The notes: generated by a model from the sequence alone, not told the origin. A DNA stretch of 64,000 bases from Dictyobacter formicarum (GCF_016587435.1 NZ_BNJJ01000026.1:1-64000); one strand, 5' to 3'. Counted from the first letter of the stretch, positions 33,689 through 43,228 are shown. Numbers and translations are program-made.

Positions 33689-34513
33689 TTATTTAAAAAT
33701 GCCCGCGGTTAAACCGCGTACAAGTTGGCGTTGTCCAAAGATTAAGGGGATGAGCGTTGGTAGAATGATGATTAAGGTCGCCGCCATTTGCGTGTTCAGG
33801 ATCTGAACCTCATTCGAGTGAAATATGGTGATACCGACTTGTGTGGTACGCCATGGCGAACTATCGGTAACGAGCAATGGCCAGTAAAACTGATTCCAGG
33901 TACTCAGAAAGGTGTAGAGTCCCAGGGTCGCCAGTGCCGGTTTGGAGATCGGGAGCAGAATACTCCATAAATAACGGGTGCGCCCACAGCCATCTATGCG
34001 AGCGGCCTCATAGAGTTCATGGGGAATGGTCAGGAAATATTGGCGCAGGAGAAAAATGCCGAAACCACTGGCCAGAAATGGCGCAATTAATCCTTGATAA
34101 CTATCAATCCATCCCATATGCGAGATAAACAGGAAGTTCGGAATAATGGTGGCTTCAAAAGGGATCATCAGCGTGCCAAGGGCCAGCAGAAAGAAAAAGG
34201 ATTTTCCCCAGAACTCCAGGGTCGCAAATGCATACGCAGCCAGTGCCGAGGTAATAATAACACCCAGGGTGACGACCAGCGACACTACAAAGGAGTTAAT
34301 GGTCCAGCGAACCAGGTCCGGTTGCTGCTCCAGCACTTTAGCGAAGACGCTCCAATCCAGATTTCCCAGATCCGGCAAGAAATGCGGCGTGACCGTCTCT
34401 CCTTGTAGCGCCACGGAGAGCGCAAAGAAGAATGGGAAGAGCAGCAAAATCGACGCCAGGACGAGCAATACATAGGTGGTACCCGTTTTGAGTGCACGTA
34501 AAGAATAACTCAT
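33689..34513 (-). CDS. Sugar ABC transporter permease, MalG/UgpE type (second system)
   Basis: 274 aa, six membrane helices, EAA loop ELYEAARIDGCGRTRYLWSI. AAGGAGG precedes the ATG, which overlaps the upstream permease stop by ATGA. It pairs with the MalF-type subunit to form the channel and docks on a separately encoded ATPase. Confidence 0.92.
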   Translation of the reverse strand: MSYSLRALKTGTTYVLLVLASILLLFPFFFALSVALQGETVTPHFLPDLGNLDWSVFAKVLEQQPDLVRWTINSFVVSLVVTLGVIITSALAAYAFATLEFWGKSFFFLLALGTLMIPFEATIIPNFLFISHMGWIDSYQGLIAPFLASGFGIFLLRQYFLTIPHELYEAARIDGCGRTRYLWSILLPISKPALATLGLYTFLSTWNQFYWPLLVTDSSPWRTTQVGITIFHSNEVQILNTQMAATLIIILPTLIPLIFGQRQLVRGLTAGIFK

Positions 34514-35520
34514 TGATAGTTGACCCTCCTTCCCAGAAAACCAAGTTGCAAGGCACTGAGCAGTAAGAGGATCAAAAACAGGACGATAGACATGGCCGAG
34601 GCAAAGCCATCCCGATGATCCATCCAGAAAGATAGAAATGTCTGGTAGATGAAGACATTGGTGGCATCGTCGGGCCCCGGTCCTCCCATCAACACGTTAA
34701 ACTGGGTGAATGCTTGAAAGCTTTGAATCGTGTTGACCACTAACAGAAATAGTAGAATCGGTGTCAGCAAAGGCAGGGTGATATGGCGGAATATCTTCCA
34801 GGTACCTGCCCCGTCCAGGGCGGCACTTTCATGCAGTTCCACGGGAATGGCCTGGATGCCTGCGAACGTAATCACAAAGTTGAAGCCTAAGCCGGACCAG
34901 ACTGTCATGATGGCCATTGCGGGCAGGGCGGTCGAGGCGTTGTTGAGCACGCCTGGTTGGGCCAGGTGCAAAGCATTGCTCAACCAGCTCATGAAAGCTG
35001 TACTTGGATTGTAGAGAAGCGACCAGAATACGCCTGCGCTGGCCAGCGAAACCGCGATACTCACGGTGAAGATGACACGAAAGATGCCGATGCCCTTTAC
35101 TCTGGCCTGAGCCAGCAGGGCTAGCCCGATCCCCAGAACAATTTGTAGCACCACCACCATGAGCGCAAACCGACAGCTCGTCAACAGGCTTTGTAGATAT
35201 GTTGTATTTCCACTTCCGTCCAGGTTAAAAATACTCAAATAATAGCGGAGCCCCACAAAACGTACCGGATTCCCAACCTCATCCGTCACATGAAGGCTCA
35301 ACCAGATAGCCTGGAAAAAAGGAAAATAAGAGAAAAGAGCAAACAAAATCAAAGCCGGAGCCAGGTAGAGTAATGCCCAGGCAAAGTTCCTTGCTTGCCG
35401 CAGACGGGCTTGACGTAGCTGATCGTGGATTTGTACAGTTTGCGGTGATACGTTGATCTCATCAATCTCTAGCGCTGAATCGTTACGATTCTGAGTCTGC
35501 CCAGAGATGTGTCGTTCCAA
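34510..35520 (-). CDS. Sugar ABC transporter permease, MalF/UgpA type (second system)
   Basis: 336 aa with a long cytoplasmic N-terminus (about 55 residues) and six helices; EAA loop ELHESAALDGAGTWKIFRHI. The start codon is TTG at 35520 with AAAGGA seven bases before; no ATG is available in that region. First gene of the operon; upstream spacer has a 11-bp tandem repeat AAAGAAGTTAA at 35601-35622. Confidence 0.9.
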   Translation of the reverse strand: MERHISGQTQNRNDSALEIDEINVSPQTVQIHDQLRQARLRQARNFAWALLYLAPALILFALFSYFPFFQAIWLSLHVTDEVGNPVRFVGLRYYLSIFNLDGSGNTTYLQSLLTSCRFALMVVVLQIVLGIGLALLAQARVKGIGIFRVIFTVSIAVSLASAGVFWSLLYNPSTAFMSWLSNALHLAQPGVLNNASTALPAMAIMTVWSGLGFNFVITFAGIQAIPVELHESAALDGAGTWKIFRHITLPLLTPILLFLLVVNTIQSFQAFTQFNVLMGGPGPDDATNVFIYQTFLSFWMDHRDGFASAMSIVLFLILLLLSALQLGFLGRRVNYQ

Positions 35521-35721
35521 TTAAAAATCCTTTCTAATTTCTCAAATGACTATACATTCAACCACATAAATATAGAGATGTACTATTAATACACAGCTAT
35601 AAAGAAGTTAAAAAGAAGTTAATAGATTAATAAAAAAGGATGTAATGTTGAAACGCCCCTATAGGTGGCATGTTTGGTTTCTCTGGTTCGTCTTTGGGGT
35701 CGGTTAGATTAGATTAGAATT

Positions 35722-35817
35722 AGATATGACGTGAAAGCGGATAAAGGGTGCGCTGGTTGGGGCCACGCCCTGCTGCTCCAGCCAGGCTGACACTTCTCCG
35801 AGCGAAGGTGGGATCAC
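35722..35817 (-). pseudogene. Fragment of a GyrI-like/AraC effector-binding domain gene
   Basis: The minus strand reads VIPPSLGEVSAWLEQQGVAP then TSAPFIRFHV, matching the short helix-strand stretch of GyrI-like small-molecule-binding domains. About 30 codons remain with no start, stop or rest of the domain. Confidence 0.5.
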
Positions 35818-36202
35818 TCCTTTACTCAATTCTTAAGGATTACGCCTTTTTTCAGGGCATGAATGGTTCTTTCAACACTTCATGTGTTACGTAATCATTG
35901 ACTCATTTTATCATTTTTTTGAGAGATTTTCAAGAGCTTTCAACAGCTCGGGTGTCATTCATTTTTCCAGGGCCGCATCTTTCTCTGGAATAGCGCGAGG
36001 AGCGGACGTAATACAGAAGTCGAAGAGAGAAAAAAGTGCGGTATTTCTCAAACAGCACGAGCCCCAGGAGGTAAGAAAAGCAAAATTTCTTGCCGAAAAG
36101 ATATGACTGTGTTATACTGGCGCAACCACCTGGGCGGGAGAAACGCAACAGTTCGTGGCCGATAGTTGATTGTTGGAGAGCAAGAAAGGAGGGATGGACT
36201 GT

Positions 36203-36265
36203 ATGAATGATTTTCCTCATCTACATCTTGATACCATTATGCCTTCTTCAGGAGCAGGAGTGTAA
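36203..36265 (+). CDS. Possible 20-aa peptide
   Basis: MNDFPHLHLDTIMPSSGAGV, with AAAGGAGGG 10 or more bases before the ATG (an in-frame ATG also lies at 36194). No family recognised. Could be a leader peptide or a leftover of a longer gene; it precedes a methyltransferase gene by about 185 bases. Confidence 0.25.
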   Translation: MNDFPHLHLDTIMPSSGAGV

Positions 36266-36450
36266 CTTTTCGAGATGGCCTGGAGAAGTGCTGTCGAGAT
36301 GCGGGTGAAACGTCGTCTGTTTCCATCTCATTGACATCCCTCCTTCCACACCAAAGCAGTGTCGCACACTCATGGTGGCGTGCGTTTCACAGCAACAGTG
36401 GATCGGAGAAGAACATCGGTGAGTATTCTCACCATTTGAGAGGAATATTT

Positions 36451-37191
36451 GTGGATCGACATAAGTACTCTGCCATTTCTCATCAAGGCTCACGATATTG
36501 CAATCCCTTTAGCGTGGAAAAAATGGAGGAATTCATCACCCTTCTGCAACTCACCCCAGAGGCTCGAGTGCTCGATATCGGAGCAGGCAAGGCCGAATTG
36601 CTCATTCGTCTTGTCGAGCGTTATCAGGTCACGGCTCTCGGAGTTGATTTCTCTTCTCCTTCCTTGCAGGAAGCACATGAGCAAGCTGCGGCGCGTCTTC
36701 CTCAAGGGATGCTGGAACTGCAAGAATGCGATGCATCCCTCTTCCGCGCAGCCCCCGAGACATTCGATCTTGCTATCTGTCTGGGAGCATCTGAGATTTA
36801 TGGTGGCTTCAAAGGAACGCTTGAGCGCCTGTCCCAATATGTTCGTCCAGGTGGGCAAGTATTCGTGGGGGATGGGTACTGGAAACAAGAGCCAGCACCC
36901 GAGTACCTTGCTGCGATAGGGGCGTCTCGTGAGGAGCTCCTCACCCATGCGGAAAATGTCACTGCTGGCGTCACGCTCGGCCTTATCCCTCTGTATACCC
37001 TGGTATGTAGCGATGACGAGTGGGATCGGTATGAATGGTCCCATTTACTAACAATGGAACGCTATGCCCGGCAGCATCCCGATGATCCAGATGTGCCAGC
37101 CCTTCTCGCACGCAGACGTGCCTGGCGCGATATCTCTCTGCGTTGGGGACGAGATACCTTGGGGTTTGGATTGTATCTGTTTCAAAAATAG
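36451..37191 (+). CDS. SAM-dependent methyltransferase
   Basis: 246 aa from the GTG at 36451 (protein MDRHKYSAISHQGSRYCNPF), which has GAGAGGA before it and begins where relatives begin; the open frame runs up to 36331. Class I fold: motif I VLDIGAGKAELLIRL, an acidic end of strand two in LGVDFSSPSL, motif IV ETFDLAICLGASEIYGG and post-IV LSQYVRPGGQVFVGDGYW. Probably a small-molecule methyltransferase; substrate unknown. Followed by a hairpin at 37220. Confidence 0.82.
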   Translation: MDRHKYSAISHQGSRYCNPFSVEKMEEFITLLQLTPEARVLDIGAGKAELLIRLVERYQVTALGVDFSSPSLQEAHEQAAARLPQGMLELQECDASLFRAAPETFDLAICLGASEIYGGFKGTLERLSQYVRPGGQVFVGDGYWKQEPAPEYLAAIGASREELLTHAENVTAGVTLGLIPLYTLVCSDDEWDRYEWSHLLTMERYARQHPDDPDVPALLARRRAWRDISLRWGRDTLGFGLYLFQK

Positions 37192-37219
37192 CTGCTCACA
37201 ACTCAAGCGCAAAACGATC

Positions 37220-37255
37220 AGAAGCCTCATCAGTTGATCAACCGATGAGGCTTCT
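37220..37255 (+). terminator. Hairpin after the methyltransferase gene
   Basis: AGAAGCCTCATC / GATGAGGCTTCT, 12 perfect pairs, with an internally self-complementary loop (GTTGATCAAC), 28 bases after the stop. No U-run. Confidence 0.5.
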
Positions 37256-37359
37256 GGGTGTGCAGTTGGCACAACTAGATTAATTCAACGTTCCTTTCCC
37301 AATCACCGTTGTACTTATGCCCTGGAAACAGAGCGGTGCTGGATCAATCTCACCATCAC

Positions 37360-38199
37360 TCAGCGCAGCCCCAACTCGATGAGCAGATCTTTTAGCAGGT
37401 CGGGCCGATTGGTGAAGAGCCCGTCGGCGCCCATCTCGATCAGCTGGCGCATCAGATCGGGCTCATCGATGGTCCAGTAGTAGAGCTCCATTCCCTTGCG
37501 CCGCGCTCCCCGGACCAGCGCGGGGTCCTTGAGGTCGACTCCGCTGTGGGCGTCCGGGATGGAAAGGACCGTTGAGCGGCGGCGATAGAGCCAGGGCAGA
37601 CGGGCCTTATGGGTCAGCACAAAGCTGGTTACTTCTGGACGACCAGCGCCGGTGACGACTCGGCCACCACTCAGGGCCTGGAAGCGCGCCACCACCGCCT
37701 GCACAAACGACGACACGATCACGCGCTGCTCCATCTGATACTTCTGGATTAGCGCCCATAGCTTCGCTTCGATCTGCGATGACCCCTGCCTGGGATAGGC
37801 ATCTTTGACCTCAAAGTGCAAATAGTATTTTGAGCTGTAAGCCTGAAACACCTCCTCCAGGGCCGGAATATACACGCCCTTGCCGCGATAGCTATACTGG
37901 CCCTGCAAATCCTGGAAGTGATAGCCAGCATCCAACTGCTGCAGCTCGGCCAGCGTAAAACTATCTACGCGGCCCTGCCCATTGGTGGTCCGATCCACCG
38001 TCGCATCATGGATGCCCACCAGGTGCCCATCCCGCGTCATATGAACATCCACGTCTAAGAAATCTATGCCCCCGATGGCATCGGCCACCGCAAAGGCTGC
38101 CATGGTATTGGTCGGCGCCAGCAGCTCGCCGCCCTGATGCGCAAAAATATATGGCCGGCGCAACCCTGGAAACAACGTCGATTCAGCACTCGTCACCAT
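37360..38199 (-). CDS. Glycerophosphodiester phosphodiesterase-like protein
   Basis: 279 aa GDPD-family TIM barrel, cytosolic (no signal peptide), hydrolysing glycerophosphodiesters in known members. The N-terminal signature reads FAHQGGELLAPTNTMAAF instead of AHRGG...PENT, so the usual metal-binding glutamate of PENT is threonine; DVDVHMTRDGHLVGIHDATV DRTTNG (with the catalytic His) is retained. It may use a shifted ligand or act on another phosphodiester. The end ELYYWTIDEPDLMRQLIEMG is typical. Confidence 0.85.
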   Translation of the reverse strand: MVTSAESTLFPGLRRPYIFAHQGGELLAPTNTMAAFAVADAIGGIDFLDVDVHMTRDGHLVGIHDATVDRTTNGQGRVDSFTLAELQQLDAGYHFQDLQGQYSYRGKGVYIPALEEVFQAYSSKYYLHFEVKDAYPRQGSSQIEAKLWALIQKYQMEQRVIVSSFVQAVVARFQALSGGRVVTGAGRPEVTSFVLTHKARLPWLYRRRSTVLSIPDAHSGVDLKDPALVRGARRKGMELYYWTIDEPDLMRQLIEMGADGLFTNRPDLLKDLLIELGLR

Positions 38200-38332
38200 A
38201 AATAGTTCAATACAATCCTTTGACTAGCCGTCCGCCCCTGGCGAGCGGCAACCATCCATTATATATACTCATCTAAATAATAGCATGTCATGTATACGCA
38301 CCTCCTGAAAGCAAAGGAATGGTCCGGCCACG

Positions 38333-38368
38333 AACGCACTAACGCACCAACGCACCAACGCATGAGTG
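38333..38368. repeat. 9-bp tandem repeat AACGCACYA
   Basis: Three to four head-to-tail units followed by degenerate copies up to about 38408, between the TMEM175-like and GDPD genes. An open frame across it (38259-38525) is repeat-derived and not called. Confidence 0.55.
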
Positions 38369-38451
38369 CGATCACGCACGATGCCACCAACGCAGCAACG
38401 CACCTTCGCACAAGAGCAGCAGCGTGAAAGCGCACAGCAGCCCCTTCGGCC

Positions 38452-39144
38452 TCACGCCTCGCTTTCAGGAGCCGTCTGCTCGTCTTGCCCTCCTGCAAGA
38501 CGACGTGGACTCGGGCTGCGTACATAGTAGGCGAAGGCCCAGAAGATCCACAGGCAACTGCACAAGCCCAGACTTACATAGGGATTCCAGAAAGCCAGCA
38601 GAGTCGCCAGCAGGTAGAGCGGCAATCCCAGCAGTTGGTTGCGTGTCACGCTCTTTACCTGGTGGGAAGTCACGGCAGGGTGCAGCAGACGGCGCTGATG
38701 CGTGGCTGCCCACCAGAGCAGGTTGTAGGCCACATTGATCACAACAAAGACCCCGGCATAGACGGCACACGCCAGGGGCGCCGCGGGCGTGATGAGGTAC
38801 TGGGCCACCAGAGAGGTGGGAAAGGGCACCACGGTGACTAACAACAGTAGCAAGCCATTGGCGAACAGAAAGGGGGTGTTGGTCCTGTACACCAATTTGA
38901 AAAGGCTATGATGGCTTACCCACATGATCAAGATCGTGGCAAAACTCGTCATGAACGTGAGGTAAGACGGCCACCGCGCAAGCAGCGCGCTGCCCAACGC
39001 GGGCACGGAGATCGCTCCCGGCAGGTGTGGCACCTGTAAATTGAACACCAGCAACGTAATGGCGACGGCAAAGACGCCATCGCTGAAGGATTCGAGGCGA
39101 CCGGTCTCTTTTTCGACGGCCCCTGCTCGCTGTTCACGGCTCAT
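38452..39144 (-). CDS. TMEM175/DUF1211 family membrane protein
   Basis: 230 aa from the ATG at 39144 with AAGGAGAG before it. Six membrane helices and the signature RLESFSDGVFAVAITLLVFN, whose FSDGVFA stretch lines the pore in bacterial and animal TMEM175 potassium channels. So a probable tetrameric cation (potassium) channel of the plasma membrane. C-terminal charged tail (SPSPRRLAGGQDEQTAPESE). Monocistronic. Confidence 0.88.
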   Translation of the reverse strand: MSREQRAGAVEKETGRLESFSDGVFAVAITLLVFNLQVPHLPGAISVPALGSALLARWPSYLTFMTSFATILIMWVSHHSLFKLVYRTNTPFLFANGLLLLLVTVVPFPTSLVAQYLITPAAPLACAVYAGVFVVINVAYNLLWWAATHQRRLLHPAVTSHQVKSVTRNQLLGLPLYLLATLLAFWNPYVSLGLCSCLWIFWAFAYYVRSPSPRRLAGGQDEQTAPESEA

Positions 39145-39548
39145 TCTCTCTCCTTGCAGATACGCCAGGTACGTTGCCGCACATCTTGGGGTAATGGGAG
39201 CATCTGTGTCATGTACTGAAAAGTACATGGAGTTCATCTAATTTTCGTTCCCTGAACAAAATTTTTGTTGCAATGATTCCTATCGGTATGTGCAAACCAT
39301 GTCTTGATCAAGTTTCCGGCAAGAAGTTTGTGTTCCAGAGATCGTGAAAGAGCTTGATTACCTGCGCGGCCTGGGGATGCGCGGTAACTTCGTGCATGGG
39401 CCAGCCTTCTATCGAGAGGTCGTGGGCAGAACAGAAATTGGTATCATAAGAAACAGCTCTGAGTAGCATGATGGGTCTCTATCCCTTGGGAAAAGAGACC
39501 CGCTTCATTAACATGTTGAGCGCTCAATATTTAGTCGGTAGATATAAC
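39145..39548. other. 404-bp spacer
   Basis: On the plus strand 39330-39465 an open stretch without start reads EIVKELDYLRGLGMRGNFVH ... EVVGRTEIGIIRNS; it looks like the end of a lost gene but I cannot name it. TTGAGCGCTCAA (39517-39528) is a perfect 12-bp palindrome near the VOC gene end. Confidence 0.35.
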
Positions 39549-39914
39549 CTAATTTTTGGGCGATTGAAGCATGACGAGCGCGTGTTGGTCGGGCGATTGC
39601 ACGCCGAAGATTGAGCCAAAGGGCATTTGCACAACTGACGTTGTCCCGGCCCCTTTCGCGGTGAGCGTGGTGTGAAGCTCGGCAATATCATTGGTCTTGA
39701 AGTATAGCTCGACAGTGCCGGCTGGCGGCGTGTCCTCACCTGCCAGGTTCAAGCCAAAACCGATTCGTTCTTCGTTGCCTCGCAGGCCGCGAAAAACGGG
39801 GCCGCTCTGCTCGGGAACGGGCTTGAAGCCGAGCTTTTCCGTGAAGTATGCGAACGACTCCTCGAGATCCGAGACGTAGAAAACCACAAAGTCGAGTACT
39901 GGCATAGTTGACAT
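39549..39914 (-). CDS. VOC (glyoxalase/bleomycin-resistance) family protein
   Basis: 121 aa, one vicinal-oxygen-chelate domain (two beta-alpha-beta-beta-beta modules), normally a dimer. Visible: VLDFVVFYVSDLEESFAYFT, GTVELYFKTNDIAELHTTL, and a C-terminal FGVQSPDQHALVML. Metal-ligand positions are not clearly conserved. Function could be resistance by binding or an isomerase; unknown. AAGGAG precedes the ATG. Confidence 0.85.
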   Translation of the reverse strand: MSTMPVLDFVVFYVSDLEESFAYFTEKLGFKPVPEQSGPVFRGLRGNEERIGFGLNLAGEDTPPAGTVELYFKTNDIAELHTTLTAKGAGTTSVVQMPFGSIFGVQSPDQHALVMLQSPKN

Positions 39915-40039
39915 AATTTCTTTTCTCCTTCTTTTCTGCTATATCAACGCTCGGTCGATATATACTTGTTTAGCGGCTCGCGTTTATCTATACCAGTAGT
40001 GTACTGTATGGTTGTGACAGCATTATGTCAGCAGCGTTT

Positions 40040-41008
40040 TCATTTTGTGAGATTATTTTCAATCTGGTAATTCTGCAGCATACGTCGCGTTTCTTCGGCT
40101 AGAAGCTCCCTCAGCGAGGCTGGCTCCAGTATCTTGACGTGGCTTCCCCAGCTCAGCAGCCATTGGAGGATCTCGCGCTCCTGGCGAACTTTCAGGGTCA
40201 CCAGCAAACCATCTGCGGTCTCTTCTTCGGCGGTGACATAGTAGGAGCGACTCTCGCGTACCCAGCGGGCGATTTCACTGTCGAAGAGCACGCGCGCGGT
40301 CATTGTTCGCTGCTGGTCGCGCTCGCTCTGACCAAAATTCACGTTGGCCGGACGCGTGAAGGTGCGCGTCAACAACTCCAGTTCTTCGATGCGATCAAGA
40401 CGAAAGTTGCGGATATCCTGGCGCAGGTGGCAGTAGGCAGTCAGGTGCCAGGCGCTCATGATATACGCCAATCCATAAGGATCGGCCTCACGCGTCTGAG
40501 GAGCGCTCTGTTCGTCGCTGCGATGGCGTGTATGGTAGCGAAAGCGGATGGTATTGCGATCCAGCAGTGCCCGGCGCAATTGTTGCAGGGTTTCATGCTC
40601 TTTAGCATCGGGAGCTGTAATGGGTCCAATGAAGCGAATATTGCTCTGCAAATACTGCACGTCAGCACGCAAGGTCTCGGGCAGCACGCCCTCAATTTTG
40701 CGCACGGCCGACTCGGCGGCGGCGCGATACTGGGCGTCAAAATTTTTCGCCATAAAGTTTCCGCCAAGGAGCAGCATGGTTGCCTCCTCCGTCGTGAAGC
40801 TTAGCGGCGGCAAAAAATAGCCCTTCATCAGCGAGTAGCCCTGGCCCGGCACAGAAACGACCGGCACCCCGGCCTCACACAAAGCCAGGATATCACGATA
40901 GATCGTACGCTTGCTGGTCTCAAACGTCTCCGCCAGGTCCTCGGCGCGCCGCCGCCCCTTGCGCTGCAATTCCAGTACAATCGCTAACAAACGATCAGTT
41001 TTATTCAT
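40040..41008 (-). CDS. HTH-11/WYL domain transcriptional regulator
   Basis: 322 aa YafY-type regulator. N-terminal winged helix (LAETFETSKRTIYRDILALC, VPVVSVPGQGYSLMKGYF), a middle helical region, then the WYL domain (IRFRYHTRH ... YGLAYIMSAWHLTAYCHLRQ; FRLDRIEELELL) that binds ligands or nucleic acid, and the WCX C-terminal extension (VRQEREILQWLLSWGSHVKI). No target is evident; it lies beside the VOC gene on the same strand with 125 bases between. Confidence 0.9.
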   Translation of the reverse strand: MNKTDRLLAIVLELQRKGRRRAEDLAETFETSKRTIYRDILALCEAGVPVVSVPGQGYSLMKGYFLPPLSFTTEEATMLLLGGNFMAKNFDAQYRAAAESAVRKIEGVLPETLRADVQYLQSNIRFIGPITAPDAKEHETLQQLRRALLDRNTIRFRYHTRHRSDEQSAPQTREADPYGLAYIMSAWHLTAYCHLRQDIRNFRLDRIEELELLTRTFTRPANVNFGQSERDQQRTMTARVLFDSEIARWVRESRSYYVTAEEETADGLLVTLKVRQEREILQWLLSWGSHVKILEPASLRELLAEETRRMLQNYQIENNLTK

Positions 41009-41248
41009 CGATTCTACCTCAACGCTTCAATGTATAGATAATGCCTGGCACGCGATACGAGAGGGACCGATCGGTGTCAGGCAACTAGAACACAAATAAT
41101 GCTTCAGAAAATACACACTCCAAATTACCTATCTCATCTCTTACATGAGGATAACATGATACAATGCATTTTTATATAAATTTCAATCTATAAAGCTGAC
41201 ATCTATTTATGTTTACCCTCAAAATGTTGTGAAAGAGGACGCACGCGT

Positions 41249-42955
41249 ATGGCTCAATCCCAAAGTGATCAAAATATTCTGTTGGCGGTGTTGAGACAGA
41301 TGGGTATATCAATCGATAGTGAAATGCAGATGGTGGATGGGCAGTGGACGTTTCTACAAGATGGTGTACAGGTGATAGCCCATTTCGATGAGGCTTCATC
41401 CTTTCTCACTACACTCTATTTAACGGCCGATACACTTGTTATTCCAGCTGAACTCAATCAACTGGTACATATAGAGGATCTACGCTTGTGGGGGCGCGAA
41501 GCGATCAAGCTCCCTGCTGACCTGGATCAATTATCACGCTTGCAGCAGCTACAGATGGCGTGCGCGACGGTCCCGGCGCTGCCACCTTCTCTGGCGGAGC
41601 TGCCACACCTCCGTTCGCTGATGCTGTCTGGCTATAGCTTCTGGACGGAACTACCTGAGACGCTCTGGCAGTTGACGCGGCTCGAGGTGTTGACGGTGGG
41701 ACAGTGCCAGTTGCAAACTGTTCCCTCTGGGCTGGGCAATCTGCATCAGCTGCGCCAGCTTTCGCTGCGCGAGTGCGGTCTGCAAGAGCTGCCAGACGAG
41801 CTCGGGCAGTTGACCAACCTGGAACAGCTCTACCTCAATCAGAATGAGCTGCACGCAGTACCCGCCACGATCGGCAACCTGATCCACCTGCGGCTACTGC
41901 GCCTGGAAAACAATCGCCTTACCACCCTGCCGGAGGAGCTCCGAGCCCTGAAGGCACTGGAAGAACTGGCGTTGACGGGCAATCCTCTCCAGCAACTGCC
42001 CGAGGGACTGGGAGAACTGACGCAGCTCCACACCCTGCTGGCAGCCACACGGGCCTTTCCCTATCCAGTAGCGCGCCTGGCTCAGCTCCACACTCTTTAC
42101 CTGAGTAACCTGCATATGGAAGCGGAAGAAGCGGCCAACGATGCCTGGGCCAGTGCTATAGGCCAGTTGCCGCGTCTGCGCCACCTGTCCCTTGAGAACT
42201 GTAGGTTGCCGGTGCTACCGGCGACCGTGGGCTTATGGACCAGTGTTGAGGAGCTCGATCTGCGCCGCAACCAGCTCCAGACCCTGCCACCGGAAGTTGG
42301 CAACTGGTTGCATCTCCAGGTGCTGTACCTGGCTTTTAATCCCTTGCAATTCCTGCCGGATGAGGTAGGGCGGTGGTCAAAGCTGCATAAGCTCCACTTG
42401 ATGCGTACCCGGCTGAGTACGCTGCCCGCAACCGTCGGAGGGTGGCGACAGTTGCGCGAGCTGGTCATCAGCGATAGCCAGCTAGAGATGCTTCCTGCAG
42501 AAGTGGGACAATGGAGCGAGCTGCAACAACTTTATGGACACAAAAACCGTCTGACCGCGCTTCCCGCCGAGGTAGGGCGGTGGGAAAAGTTGCGCATGTT
42601 GCGCCTGAACAATAATCGCCTGACCACGCTTCCGGCCACACTGGTAGGCTGGCAGGAACTGGAAGAATTAATCTTGACCACCAATCGCTTATGCGCGCTG
42701 CCAGCCGAGTTAGGTCAACTTGCACAATTACGCGACCTGGAGCTGGCCAACAACTATCTGCGCACACTGCCCGCACAGCTTGGTGAGCTTCACCATTTGC
42801 ACACACTCAATGTCATGCAGAATGCCCTGACGACACTACCTGGCGAAATCGCCCGGCTCAGCACACTCGAGCATCTACACCTTTATGGCAACCCGCTGGC
42901 GGAAGTTCCATCATCAATACAAACTCAGCTCGCCAACTGCGACATTCATATCTAA
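41249..42955 (+). CDS. Leucine-rich repeat protein
   Basis: 568 aa, almost entirely about 20 leucine-rich repeats of 23 residues with the pattern LPxxLGxLxxLxxLxLxxNxL, after an N-terminal 70-residue cap (DQNILLAVLRQMGISIDSEM). No signal peptide, so a cytosolic protein-binding solenoid; similar to bacterial ROCO/LRR proteins but without a GTPase or kinase domain. The repeats carry a run of near-identical DNA, so the number may vary between strains. Ribosome site AAAGAGGA before the ATG. Confidence 0.9.
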   Translation: MAQSQSDQNILLAVLRQMGISIDSEMQMVDGQWTFLQDGVQVIAHFDEASSFLTTLYLTADTLVIPAELNQLVHIEDLRLWGREAIKLPADLDQLSRLQQLQMACATVPALPPSLAELPHLRSLMLSGYSFWTELPETLWQLTRLEVLTVGQCQLQTVPSGLGNLHQLRQLSLRECGLQELPDELGQLTNLEQLYLNQNELHAVPATIGNLIHLRLLRLENNRLTTLPEELRALKALEELALTGNPLQQLPEGLGELTQLHTLLAATRAFPYPVARLAQLHTLYLSNLHMEAEEAANDAWASAIGQLPRLRHLSLENCRLPVLPATVGLWTSVEELDLRRNQLQTLPPEVGNWLHLQVLYLAFNPLQFLPDEVGRWSKLHKLHLMRTRLSTLPATVGGWRQLRELVISDSQLEMLPAEVGQWSELQQLYGHKNRLTALPAEVGRWEKLRMLRLNNNRLTTLPATLVGWQELEELILTTNRLCALPAELGQLAQLRDLELANNYLRTLPAQLGELHHLHTLNVMQNALTTLPGEIARLSTLEHLHLYGNPLAEVPSSIQTQLANCDIHI

Positions 42956-42965
42956 CAACACCAAT

Positions 42966-43079
42966 TTTCTTCGTCTGATGCGGAGACCGCGCAGACCAGG
43001 GGGTGCAAGGACCCTCAGCAGAAGGAAGGCAAGGACCTGCGTCCAAAGCTGGCCGGGATTACCAAAGAGAAGGCCGTCC
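42966..43079 (-). pseudogene. Remnant of an ammonium transporter gene end
   Basis: Minus-strand reading LLFGNPGQLWTQVLAFLLLR and VLAPPGLRGL mirrors the end of the intact amt gene 3.2 kb away (LLFGNPGQLGTQVLAVLVTL ... VLSPLGLRVS) with an internal deletion of about 45 bases. Same strand as amt. Dead. Confidence 0.75.
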
Positions 43080-43228
43080 TGAGCGCCCTCTCTACATCCA
43101 GAGTAGGGTAAGAAACCCCTCTCCAGGGGCATCTCAGCGTGCGGTTTCCGCTATATCCTTTGCTCTAGTAATGATCATTTTGTGACATGTTGGCGTCATA
43201 GAGACGCTCAGAGGAAAGGATAATTGCG

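Larger units (their letters stand above)
35521..36450. other. 930-bp spacer with gene remnant and possible short ORF
   Basis: Contains an 11-bp tandem repeat (35601-35622) before the importer, a GyrI-like coding fragment (35722-35817, minus) and a 20-codon ORF with a strong ribosome site (36203-36265). The remainder is not recognised. Confidence 0.45.

Noticed and set aside
38259..38525. 88-aa frame across the 9-bp repeats
   Set aside because: Translation is the repeat itself and overlaps the TMEM175-like gene end.
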